Below, in pieces: positions 9,013 through 16,579 of a DNA stretch of 56,088 nt; the first letter of the stretch is position 1; each line of letters opens with the position of its first letter. The position numbers were made by a program, and so were the translations under genes. The stretch comes from Deltaproteobacteria bacterium (GTDB taxonomy: Bacteria > Myxococcota_A > UBA9160 > UBA4427). The DNA lies in assembly GCA_002691205.1 (NCBI GenBank), contig NZHD01000039.1, positions 1 through 56,088 of the forward strand, written 5' to 3'. Under the pieces are notes generated by a model. It worked only from the letters and a program-made list of their open reading frames with translations, had not been told where the DNA came from and did no database searches.

Positions 9013-9921
9013 ATGGATTTCGATGACTGCTTACATCCGAATAGGCTTTGGGAATTTCGGCCGATGAGATTCATTCTCAACGCGGTGGCACTGGCGGGCA
9101 TCATCTTTTTCTCGGGTCCCTCCGCTGCCGACCCGGAGCTTGGCGAGGGGTCTCAAAGATGGGTGCCGTCTTTTGCACTTAAGTCGGGCTTGCTGATGAG
9201 CAGTGCGAGTGGCGAAGTCGCGAGCACCGGTCGACCGAGCGCGAGCGGCACTGAAGATCTCATCTCGCCATGGATCGGCGGTTCCCTGGAGCTTATGACG
9301 CCCGCATGGGAATCACTCGGCGGGCGGACTCGTTTTTTCGTTCATGGAGGTCTCTCCGGGAACGTTGGACTTGAACGTGATTTGGCCAAAGAAGGCGCTC
9401 CGGGCGAGTTCAAGGTCCCGACGATTCCTCAGTTTGGAAGTCCGGACTTGGTGCGGGGTCAGGGAAGCGTGACCAGCGTGAAGCCCACGGGCTTTCAAGC
9501 CTCGGCGGGCATCGGCCTTTCGTTCACCATCGACACCGATTGGCGTCCTATTCGAATTAAACCCTCGCTGGAATACCTAGTCGAAGAGGTTGAAGTTTCA
9601 GGAGTGGTTCATCGAGCCACGAGCTTGGATCCCTCTATTCCCACCTTCAACCTCTACGCGGTCTCCGGAGCTGAACGGCGTTTCTTTCATAGCCTCGGTC
9701 CGGGTCTAGAGGTCGAGGCGGACATTTTTAGGAAGGGGCCGATGTTGCTGGCTCTGATGGGCTCCGGCGGCGCCTACCGCCTTCTCGGTGACAGCGATGT
9801 GGAATTCTCGTCCACGGACCCGACGGGCGTCGAAAGCGCAACATGGGGGTACACGAAAGACCCTTGGACCTACCGGTTCGATGTGGGGGTGCGTTTTCGG
9901 TGGGTGCCGGACGGGGACTGA
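9013..9921 (+). CDS. Probable outer-membrane beta-barrel protein
   Basis: The 302-residue protein has a signal peptide that begins at the internal Met18 and ends PSAA-DP. The mature part alternates polar and hydrophobic residues in strand-like stretches with Gly-rich turns (GGSLELM, RFFVHGGLSGNVGLE, GFQASAGIGLSFTI) and ends in an aromatic strand (YRFDVGVRFRW). This is the pattern of a small outer-membrane barrel. No family is recognised. The ATG at 9013 has the better ribosome site (AAGGAAG, about seven bases upstream), while the ATG at 9064 gives a standard signal peptide; the true start is uncertain. It converges with the DsbA-like gene, with one base between the stops. Confidence 0.7.
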   Translation: MDFDDCLHPNRLWEFRPMRFILNAVALAGIIFFSGPSAADPELGEGSQRWVPSFALKSGLLMSSASGEVASTGRPSASGTEDLISPWIGGSLELMTPAWESLGGRTRFFVHGGLSGNVGLERDLAKEGAPGEFKVPTIPQFGSPDLVRGQGSVTSVKPTGFQASAGIGLSFTIDTDWRPIRIKPSLEYLVEEVEVSGVVHRATSLDPSIPTFNLYAVSGAERRFFHSLGPGLEVEADIFRKGPMLLALMGSGGAYRLLGDSDVEFSSTDPTGVESATWGYTKDPWTYRFDVGVRFRWVPDGD

Positions 9922-9922
9922 T

Positions 9923-10714
9923 CTAGCTCGTGACGTTCGACACTTCACCCATCTTTTCGCCTTGAGCGCGCTGGCGGGCGATCTCCGCATGAAGTTCGTC
10001 TGCCGTCGTCCCGCCACGCAAGATTGCGCTTCCAACGATAAATACGGGCGTGCCCGTCACGTCCAGCGCCTCCGCGAGAAGTCGCACTCTCTCGAGGTAC
10101 TGAATGACCTGGGGGTCGCGCATATCGGCTCGCAGCTTCTCGACATTGAGACCGACTTCGGCTGCTGTCGCATAGATCGAATCTATGTCTGGATGGGTAT
10201 TCGTTGTCATGAGAGCGGCGTGGAAGGCTTCGAAATGGCCCTGCCGCTGAGCGGCAATGGCCGCTCGAGCGGCCATGATCGAGTGACTCCCGAAGGTCGG
10301 AAGCTGGGCATAGACGATGCGGACATTCGAGTCGGTTGATCTCACCTGCTCGAGCCCTGAATGGCTGGCGATGCAAGGCGCACAGCGATAATCGTAGAAT
10401 TCGATGATCGTCACTTCCGCGCTTGTCTCACCGGAGGATGGCGTCAGAGGTGAATTCAACAGGTCGGTTTGATCTTCGATGACGGATCTGCGGTAGGAAG
10501 CGGCGAGTTTTTTCGTGCGATTCGAACGAGCTCGTTCAATCGCGTTCGCGATTTCGGGGTCATCGAGGATGAGCTCCGGATGCCCGAGGAGGAACTCTCG
10601 CACCTGTTCGTGCGTGATGTTCTCGGTGGAGACAGGGCCGGTCTCGCCTTCTGTGCATGCTGCAACAGTCAAACCCATCGCAATGGCGAGGAAAACGCGT
10701 GCTATTTCGCACAT
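9923..10714 (-). CDS. DsbA-family thiol oxidoreductase lipoprotein
   Basis: The 263-residue protein starts at an ATG at 10714 and has a short lipoprotein signal ending LTVAAC (Cys20). A helical linker follows, then a thioredoxin fold with the redox motif CAPC (111-114) after EFYDYR, and the cis-proline loop TGTPVF. DsbA/Com1-type proteins oxidise or isomerise disulfides in periplasmic clients. The longer frame (TTG at 10774) would overlap the stop of the upstream gene and spoil the signal peptide, so I reject it. It lies 46 bases after the LDI-family gene on the same strand, so the two may be co-transcribed. The conserved cysteine pair of the LDI-like protein (Cys231, Cys240) could make it a client, which is inference. 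Confidence 0.88.
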   Translation of the reverse strand: MCEIARVFLAIAMGLTVAACTEGETGPVSTENITHEQVREFLLGHPELILDDPEIANAIERARSNRTKKLAASYRRSVIEDQTDLLNSPLTPSSGETSAEVTIIEFYDYRCAPCIASHSGLEQVRSTDSNVRIVYAQLPTFGSHSIMAARAAIAAQRQGHFEAFHAALMTTNTHPDIDSIYATAAEVGLNVEKLRADMRDPQVIQYLERVRLLAEALDVTGTPVFIVGSAILRGGTTADELHAEIARQRAQGEKMGEVSNVTS

Positions 10715-10760
10715 GTTCCGCAAGAACCGACCGTTGAAGGCGTTTTCTCGGCCGCCGCCT

Positions 10761-12419
10761 CTAGAGTTCAGCAAGCCTACTCGGCTTCGCCTGCAACACG
10801 AAGGAGTGCGGCGAACTCAATCCGGTGACGATTCGAAGGGAACCGTCTTCCTGCCAATCGGCACCCGGTGGGGTGGTCCCGCTACTTTGATTGACCTCGC
10901 CTACCCCCTCGCCATCTTTGATCAGCGAGTAGGTCTTCGTCGGATCCAGCTGACGGACCGTGAACGACGTGGATTCGCTCTTCACCGGCCCCGGCGTCAA
11001 GGTCACGATTAGGGCTTCTTTCTCGGGATCGTAAACGGCTTGCGTCACATTGGCCTCAAGATACTCGACGTCCGTGATGTAGGGCTCCGCGAAGTGCGAT
11101 TTCTCCCAGGGACGGTTGTAGATCTCCCAGAGTCCGTCCTTGGGGTTGATGCGCGCAAAGCCCACCAGGACGTTCCCCGTCACCGGGCCCACGTTCTGGA
11201 TATATCCCAGCCAGTCACGATTGAAGTTCCACGTGTAATCCGGACTATTTGGATAGTAGTAGCCTCCGTCCCTCCAGGTTGGTTCGAAGTGCTCATCCGC
11301 GTAGTCGGTCATGGCCTGAACCGTCTCTGTATCACCGACCTCGGAAGCCAGGAGAGCAAACCAACCGAAGTCGAAGGACGCCGTCCAGCCCATGTTCTCG
11401 AAGGGCCAACCTCGGAGCATATCAGGCATGTAACGCTCAACCTGATAAGGATAGATGCTCTCGATGTATTCCTTGTCCCACGCATGCTGGGCGTGTCCAT
11501 TCCAGCCGTCGCCCCACGCGTAGGTGCCCGGCACCACCTCGTCCTGCTTAACCTTCAGGAAATACATCGTGGTGTGTGTTTCGGGGCTGACATAGCCACG
11601 GTGCTCCATCGTCTTCTTGAACTCTCGCCGAACCTCCGGTGAAAGCTGGGTACCGTGTTTGAAGTCGTAGTGCATCAACCCGAGAATCGGATGCTGGTTG
11701 CACTCGGCATAGACGGCATTCCGCTCACACTCGATCCCCCTGAAGCGATCCTCTACAAATTGCTCGTGAATGACCTTGGCGAGCCGATTGTGATCGTATT
11801 CCATCACGATCGGATCTTCACCGTATGCGACCGGTGCAAAGCGAAACGTAAGCGACCCCGGCTCGTCGTAGCGGTCATCGTCAAAAAGCACCGCATGAAG
11901 CCCCAACATCTGCAGAAGGTGACCGCTGTACATGATGTTCTTCTTGATGTTGGGATCGATCCAGCCGTACCAATCATCCTCCGAGTAGTTGACCATCCTC
12001 TCTCCACCGCTGTTGGTTTCAGTGCGGTCGGTCAGGTCGAATTTGCTCGTATGCGCCCAATAGTCCCACACGTCCTTATAGATCATTCTTTTAACCAACT
12101 GGGCGGAGGCCTCTTGGTAGAGATCGCGGTGAGCAGGGGTGTAGTGGTAGTGAGCGCTGGCCAGTGCATACGCGGCAAAGGCGATTTGAAACTGATAAGC
12201 ATGGAAGCTCATGTAATAGACGGGGTCCGTTTCACCCATAAGCGAAAAGTCACCGTCGAGTTGATTGGCCAGATTGATCATGTGACGAACATGACCCATC
12301 TGCATGGTCGAAAGCGATGGGTAGTTCGCAGGGTTCGCATCAGCGGCCAGCCCTGTAGTGGGCATGACGAGAAGTGTTGCACCGATCCAAGCTGTTATAA
12401 AACGAGACCGAAGAGTCAT
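10761..12419 (-). CDS. Linalool dehydratase-isomerase (LDI) family protein, exported
   Basis: The 552-residue protein has a Sec signal peptide ending GLAADA, and AAGGAG lies eight bases before the ATG. The body matches what I recall of linalool dehydratase-isomerase of Castellaniella defragrans: AFAAYALAS (81-88), NIMYSGHL (161-168, with His167), and two cysteines eight residues apart, Cys231 and Cys240 (GIECERNAVYAEC), followed by a YD..HGT segment (251-257). In the reference enzyme these Cys and His residues line the active site that interconverts geraniol, linalool and myrcene in the periplasm. This protein is about 150 residues longer, with a C-terminal beta-rich extension (LIVTLTPGPV..SFTVRQLDP) like a small accessory domain. 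It is divergent from a geraniol-dehydrogenase-like gene, which supports a terpene-alcohol role; the exact substrate is inferred. Confidence 0.8.
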   Translation of the reverse strand: MTLRSRFITAWIGATLLVMPTTGLAADANPANYPSLSTMQMGHVRHMINLANQLDGDFSLMGETDPVYYMSFHAYQFQIAFAAYALASAHYHYTPAHRDLYQEASAQLVKRMIYKDVWDYWAHTSKFDLTDRTETNSGGERMVNYSEDDWYGWIDPNIKKNIMYSGHLLQMLGLHAVLFDDDRYDEPGSLTFRFAPVAYGEDPIVMEYDHNRLAKVIHEQFVEDRFRGIECERNAVYAECNQHPILGLMHYDFKHGTQLSPEVRREFKKTMEHRGYVSPETHTTMYFLKVKQDEVVPGTYAWGDGWNGHAQHAWDKEYIESIYPYQVERYMPDMLRGWPFENMGWTASFDFGWFALLASEVGDTETVQAMTDYADEHFEPTWRDGGYYYPNSPDYTWNFNRDWLGYIQNVGPVTGNVLVGFARINPKDGLWEIYNRPWEKSHFAEPYITDVEYLEANVTQAVYDPEKEALIVTLTPGPVKSESTSFTVRQLDPTKTYSLIKDGEGVGEVNQSSGTTPPGADWQEDGSLRIVTGLSSPHSFVLQAKPSRLAEL

Positions 12420-12519
12420 TTCGGTTCTCCTTTTCCCTAAATATTAAACAGTTAAATGATAGTATGATATTGTCCGAAAGCGAATAGACAAAACCCGTGA
12501 GATAAAGCGAGGGAAATTC

Positions 12520-13614
12520 ATGGATATTCGGGCCGCCGTGGTGCGTGAAAAGTCCGGCAAGTTTCTCATCGAGGATCTGGAACTGGAAGCCCCTCGGAGC
12601 GACGAGCTCATTGTCCGTGTGGTGGGTGTTGGAGTCTGCCATACGGATCTGGTATGTCGGGATCAACACTTCCCTGTGCCTTTGCCGTGCGTCTTCGGCC
12701 ACGAGTGCTCGGGAATTGTTGAAAGTGTTGGGAGTTCGGTCACCAAGTTGAAGCCCGGCGATCCAGTCGTACTCAGTTATCTGTCCTGTGGGAACTGCGA
12801 ACCCTGCCTTGAGGGCAATCCCGGCTACTGCCTCGATCTCTATGCCTGCAACTTCACCGCTGCGCGATCGGATGCCTCTACGACGCTGTGTAAGAGCGAC
12901 GAAGTCATTCATGGCAACTTCTTCAATCAGTCTTCCTTCGCAACGTACGCCCTGGCCAGCGAGAGGAACACGGTGAAAGTGCCCGAAGATGTGCCGTTGG
13001 AGCTTCTAGGGCCTCTCGGTTGTGGGATTCAGACGGGTGCGGGCGCGGTCATGAACTCGCTCAACCCACGACCGGGTACGAGCATCGCGATCTTCGGCTG
13101 TGGTTCGGTTGGACTCGCTGCAGTGCTGGGGGCCAATGTGGCTGGTTGTGGTGCGGTGATCGCCGTCGATCCGAATCCCTTGCGCCTCGAACTGGCGCGC
13201 GAACTGGGTGCGACGCATACGATCGACCCGACCCAGGGCAATCCGGTAGAGGCGATTCAGCAGATTAGATCGAACGGTGTTCACTATTCACTCGAGTGTA
13301 CGGGAAAGCCCGAGGTCCTTCGGCAGGCCGTGGATTCACTCACCTTGACGGGCGTCTGCGGTCTGATTGGCGTTTCTCCGGCAGGGACTGAGTGCCCCAT
13401 CGACATGAACGGCATTCTGTTTGGTCGAAGCCTACGCGGCATCATCGAAGGAGACAGTGTCCCGGATGTTTTTATCCCCAGGCTGATCGACCTGTACAAA
13501 CAGGGTCGTTTTCCCTTCGACAAACTCATCACTTGCTACGAGTTTGAGGATATTAATCAGGCGGTTGAGGACACGGAGGAGGGAAAGGCAATCAAGGCGG
13601 TGCTGCGTATGTGA
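12520..13614 (+). CDS. Zinc alcohol dehydrogenase, geraniol/aryl-alcohol type (GeoA-like)
   Basis: This 364-residue medium-chain dehydrogenase oxidises a primary allylic or benzylic alcohol to the aldehyde with NAD. Catalytic zinc ligands are Cys40 ([13 protein letters not shown]), His61 (GHE) and Cys168 ([14 protein letters not shown]). The structural zinc site is Cys90, 93, 96 and 104, and the cofactor loop is GCGSVG. The sequence around [17 protein letters not shown] and RFPFDKLIT resembles geraniol dehydrogenase GeoA of C. defragrans and benzyl-alcohol dehydrogenases. GAGGG precedes the ATG at a good distance. It sits head to head with the LDI-like gene (100 bases between starts), so the pair probably shares regulation. 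With an aldehyde dehydrogenase and a CoA ligase nearby it would complete an alcohol-to-acyl-CoA route. Confidence 0.88.
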   Translation: MDIRAAVVREKSGKFLIEDLELEAPRSDELIVRVVGVGVCHTDLVCRDQHFPVPLPCVFGHECSGIVESVGSSVTKLKPGDPVVLSYLSCGNCEPCLEGNPGYCLDLYACNFTAARSDASTTLCKSDEVIHGNFFNQSSFATYALASERNTVKVPEDVPLELLGPLGCGIQTGAGAVMNSLNPRPGTSIAIFGCGSVGLAAVLGANVAGCGAVIAVDPNPLRLELARELGATHTIDPTQGNPVEAIQQIRSNGVHYSLECTGKPEVLRQAVDSLTLTGVCGLIGVSPAGTECPIDMNGILFGRSLRGIIEGDSVPDVFIPRLIDLYKQGRFPFDKLITCYEFEDINQAVEDTEEGKAIKAVLRM

Positions 13615-13677
13615 GGAACTCGCCTTACTCCTGCCTCCAAAGAACTGGATCACGCGATCTCAGTGGAAAGATCGTGT

Positions 13678-14301
13678 TCAGTCTCCACTCCGGGCGCTTG
13701 TGAGACTGTCGACGTAGGCAAAAACCAACTCGCCTTCTGACTCGAGGGAGTCCTTCACTCTCTTGTCCCAGTGTAAAAAGAGGATGCTGGATTCAAGCAG
13801 CGTTACGAGCGCGCGTGCATGTGTGCGCGGATTCGGGACGTCAGACTCGACTAGGGTTCTCTCAAGGACGTCTAGGTACTGTCCGTAGATTTCGCCCATC
13901 AATTCGTCCATGATGGGTTCGACTTGGGCCATGGCCCAGAGTTGTGGGAAAAGGGTCTCTGAATTGAGCTCAGCCCCAGCCTCGTCTTTTAGGATCGCTT
14001 TTACGAGGGCCCTGAGCTGAGGCCAAGTTTCGCCATCCCGGGCATGGCTCTGTGCATAGTTCTCTTGGTTAGCCAGGCTGATCGGGTTTTGGCGACTGAG
14101 CTCCGTATCTCCAAAGTATTTTGTCATGATGTATTCGGCGATGCCTTTGAGCAGGTCTCCCCAGAGTGGAAAATGATATTGAAGAGCTCCGAGCTTGAGC
14201 CCGCTCTTTCGAGCGACTGCTCTCATGCTGAGCTTTCCGTATCCCTCGTTCGCGACGATTTTGATGGCTTCCCCGATGATTTGCTCTTTACGCTCGTTCA
14301 T
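13678..14301 (-). CDS. TetR-family transcriptional regulator
   Basis: The 207-residue protein has an N-terminal helix-turn-helix (GYGKLSMRAVARKSGLKLGALQYHF, about residues 20-44; the key helix is SGLKLGALQYHF) and an all-helical ligand-binding C-terminal domain. TetR proteins usually repress neighbouring genes and release DNA on binding a small ligand. It is divergent from the CoA-transferase, and the gap between them holds two inverted repeats (14387-14398 and 14463-14481) that are possible operators. It converges with the GeoA-like gene; the 63-base gap there has a modest hairpin (13651-13676) without a T-run. It is one candidate reader of the CATGTC-N4-GACATG palindromes. Confidence 0.92.
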   Translation of the reverse strand: MNERKEQIIGEAIKIVANEGYGKLSMRAVARKSGLKLGALQYHFPLWGDLLKGIAEYIMTKYFGDTELSRQNPISLANQENYAQSHARDGETWPQLRALVKAILKDEAGAELNSETLFPQLWAMAQVEPIMDELMGEIYGQYLDVLERTLVESDVPNPRTHARALVTLLESSILFLHWDKRVKDSLESEGELVFAYVDSLTSARSGD

Positions 14302-14386
14302 GGTCTCCTCGATCTAATCGCCGGATAGGATCACTCGCGAGAGGCTAGGGCATACCGGTCAACATACAAACCCCAGTTTTTTTGCG

Positions 14387-14398
14387 AGTTCGTGAACT
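14387..14398. promoter_or_regulatory. Short palindrome in the TetR/CoA-transferase intergenic region
   Basis: AGTTC-GT-GAACT is a 12-base inverted repeat 86 bases upstream of the TetR start. It could be an operator for autoregulation. It is short enough to occur by chance. Confidence 0.3.
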
Positions 14399-14462
14399 TA
14401 TGAGTTTTGCGCCAATCAGGCCAGAGTTATTGCATTTCTTACTCGTGTATCGTGTTAGTCTC

Positions 14463-14481
14463 GGCTCATAAAGATTGAGCC
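14463..14481. promoter_or_regulatory. Inverted repeat next to the CoA-transferase start
   Basis: GGCTCA (14463-14468) and TGAGCC (14476-14481) form a perfect 6-base inverted repeat with a seven-base spacer. It ends 14 bases before the ATG and just before the AAAGGAG ribosome site. A repressor bound here, or an RNA hairpin, could block expression of the CoA-transferase. Confidence 0.4.
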
Positions 14482-14495
14482 AGAAAGGAGCACTC

Positions 14496-15680
14496 ATGCC
14501 CGGCCCGCTTGCGGGAGTCAAAGTGATCGATTTTTCAGCCGTGATCTCCGGACCTCTTTCCTCCATGATTTTGGCGGATCAGGGGGCCGACGTGATCAAG
14601 GTGGAGGCGCCAGGTCGGCCCGATCTGTTGCGCAAGGAGTGGTATCAGCGTGGCGGTTTGACGTCGATGTTTGCCAATTGCAATCGAGGCAAGCGTAGTA
14701 TTGCGATCGACCTCCAAAGCGAACAAGGTCTGGGCGTGGCTTATGCGCTCTGTGAAAAGGCCGATGTGGTTTTTGAGAATTTTCGACCGGGCGTGATGGA
14801 GCGTTTAAAGGTGGGGCCGGAGGATCTGCATGCACGCAATCCGGGTCTCATCTACTGTCGCATCAGCGGCTATGGTCAGACGGGACCATGGTCGGGAAAG
14901 CGCGCCTACGATCCGGTGACTCAGGCGACTACGGGTTACGTGGCCATTCAGAGCAATCCGGAAGCACCGATTCCCGATCTCGTGCGAAACGCACTGATTG
15001 ACAAGGCTACCGCTTACTCCGCTGCTCAGGCGGTGACGGCCGCGCTTTTCGCGCGCGAGAAGGGTGAGGAGGGACAGACGATCTCCCTGTCTCTGCTGGA
15101 TACGGGGCTGGCTTTTTTCTGGCCGGACGGGATGATGAAAAACACGATGCTCGGAGACGGTGTTCGAGAAGGTCCGGCTCTCTATGATCGCTATCGATTG
15201 ACCGAGACTCAGGATGGCCACATCGTTATGTGGGCGGGGGCCGACAACGAGTGGCACGCGGTTTTCCGTTGCCTCGGCCTGCCTGAACTCTGTGACGATG
15301 AACGCTATGCGACGGGTCATGGACGCATGGAGAACGGCGAATCTTTGGGTGCGCTGCTTTATCAGGAATTTCGCAAATGGACCACGGCTGAAATTGTGCA
15401 GCGCATGGAGGCAGAGCACGTGCCGGGGGGGGCGGTTCTGCCACTCGAGGAAGTACCCGAAAACGTACAGGTCCAGCACAATCAAACAATATATGAAGTC
15501 GAGCATCCGACGGCGGGCAGGATGAGGCAATGTCGGCCCGCCGCTATTTTCTCGCGAACCCAGGCTGAAATCGGTTCGGTTGCTCCTCTTTTCGGCGAAC
15601 AGACCGATGAAGTGCTGGCTGAGGTTGGCTTCGCCTCGGATGAGATCGCCGCGATGAAGAAGTCGGGTGTGATTGCCTAA
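14496..15680 (+). CDS. Class III (CaiB/BaiF) CoA-transferase
   Basis: The 394-residue protein moves CoA between acyl-CoA and a free carboxylic acid through an aspartyl-CoA intermediate. The family signature is clear: GPLAGVKVIDFS at the start, ADVIKVEAPGRPD, NRGKRSIAIDL, ENFRPGV and SGYGQTGP. The catalytic Asp falls at 169 (LIDKATAY), the same position as in CaiB and formyl-CoA transferase. The frame opens at a TTG at 14475, but the ATG at 14496 has AAAGGAG upstream and gives the standard N-terminus. It heads a short plus-strand unit with the ferric-reductase-like gene. With the CoA ligase across the locus it would activate or exchange acyl groups; the substrate is unknown. Confidence 0.93.
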   Translation: MPGPLAGVKVIDFSAVISGPLSSMILADQGADVIKVEAPGRPDLLRKEWYQRGGLTSMFANCNRGKRSIAIDLQSEQGLGVAYALCEKADVVFENFRPGVMERLKVGPEDLHARNPGLIYCRISGYGQTGPWSGKRAYDPVTQATTGYVAIQSNPEAPIPDLVRNALIDKATAYSAAQAVTAALFAREKGEEGQTISLSLLDTGLAFFWPDGMMKNTMLGDGVREGPALYDRYRLTETQDGHIVMWAGADNEWHAVFRCLGLPELCDDERYATGHGRMENGESLGALLYQEFRKWTTAEIVQRMEAEHVPGGAVLPLEEVPENVQVQHNQTIYEVEHPTAGRMRQCRPAAIFSRTQAEIGSVAPLFGEQTDEVLAEVGFASDEIAAMKKSGVIA

Positions 15681-15825
15681 ACCCATTCTAAGGGTCGCGG
15701 GCCCGTGCAGTCCTCGTTGAGAAAGGCAGACAGGCCGGCGATGATGGATACGGAGCAATGGATCTCAGTGAGTGGATTCTGACAATGGGGTCAGGCGAAG
15801 CTGCGCAAATGGAGGGCCCTACCAA

Positions 15826-16491
15826 ATGGCGATAACGCGACTCTATGCTCCTGAGGGCTGGACTTTCTTCGCATGGGTAGCGGGCTTTACGTTCCTAGTC
15901 ATACTGATGCTCTCCATGAGCGTTGATCTCGGAACTGGACCTGGGGTCGTCGCGATGATCCGAAATTCGGTGAGGCTCTCTGCCCCGTGGCTCTTTCTGG
16001 CCTTTGCCGCTTCTTCGCTGGTGACGTTGTTTCCCAGCCCTGCCACGCGTTGGCTAATGCGAAACAGGCGGATGCTCGGCCTTTCGTTTGCCGCGGCGAT
16101 GGGGTGGCAGTTGTTTTTCATCTTCTGGATGTTGATGGGGCATTGGAACTTCTATCTTGATGTCATTCACCCTTTGGGAGGATTGTTTACCCGACTCTTT
16201 GCATACGGGGTTCTGATTTCTCTTACTGTGACCTCTTTCTCGTGGCCTCGGCGAAGGATGGGTCCTCGCGCTTGGCGCCTCCTTCATAAAATCGGCATCT
16301 ACATTCTGTGGCTTGCCGTCTGGGGAACCTATGCGGCAGATCTTTTTTTGATGGAGAACCCGCCGCTGGTCAACTATGTATTCGCGTTGGTGGGCCTGGT
16401 GGCTTGGGGGCTTCGTGTGACGGCGTATCTTAGACAACGTCAGGTTTTCGAAAGACTCGCCGCTTTCAGTCATGGGAATGCGCGCTCTTAA
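15826..16491 (+). CDS. Ferric-reductase-like (MsrQ/YedZ-type) heme membrane protein
   Basis: The 221-residue protein has about six membrane helices. The segment RNRRMLGLSFAAAMGWQLFF resembles the ferric-reductase transmembrane domain, and the single clear HKIG (LLHKIGIYILW) is one likely heme ligand. Such proteins carry electrons across the membrane to or from periplasmic partners. GGAGGG nine bases before the ATG at 15826 selects this start over the GTG at 15772. It follows the CoA-transferase by 145 bases and faces the SpdH-like gene 1 tail to tail. Because the SpdH-like flavoproteins carry Tat signals, this protein is a candidate electron acceptor for them; that link is inference. A short palindrome (CGACGCGTCG, 16500-16509) follows the gene. 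Confidence 0.72.
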   Translation: MAITRLYAPEGWTFFAWVAGFTFLVILMLSMSVDLGTGPGVVAMIRNSVRLSAPWLFLAFAASSLVTLFPSPATRWLMRNRRMLGLSFAAAMGWQLFFIFWMLMGHWNFYLDVIHPLGGLFTRLFAYGVLISLTVTSFSWPRRRMGPRAWRLLHKIGIYILWLAVWGTYAADLFLMENPPLVNYVFALVGLVAWGLRVTAYLRQRQVFERLAAFSHGNARS

Positions 16492-16579
16492 TTCCGCCGC
16501 GACGCGTCGTTAACGTCTTTAAGCAGGGATCAAAACGGAGGGAGGAGAGGCGGCGACCGGGCCTGAATGAAGCGAAGGC

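Noticed and set aside
11040..12440. Plus-strand frames of 200 and 261 codons opposite the LDI-like gene
   Set aside because: The minus-strand protein has recognisable family motifs, a signal peptide and a ribosome site; the plus frames have none.
13651..13676. Hairpin between the GeoA-like and TetR genes as terminator
   Set aside because: The stem has a two-base bulge, and no T-run follows on either strand.
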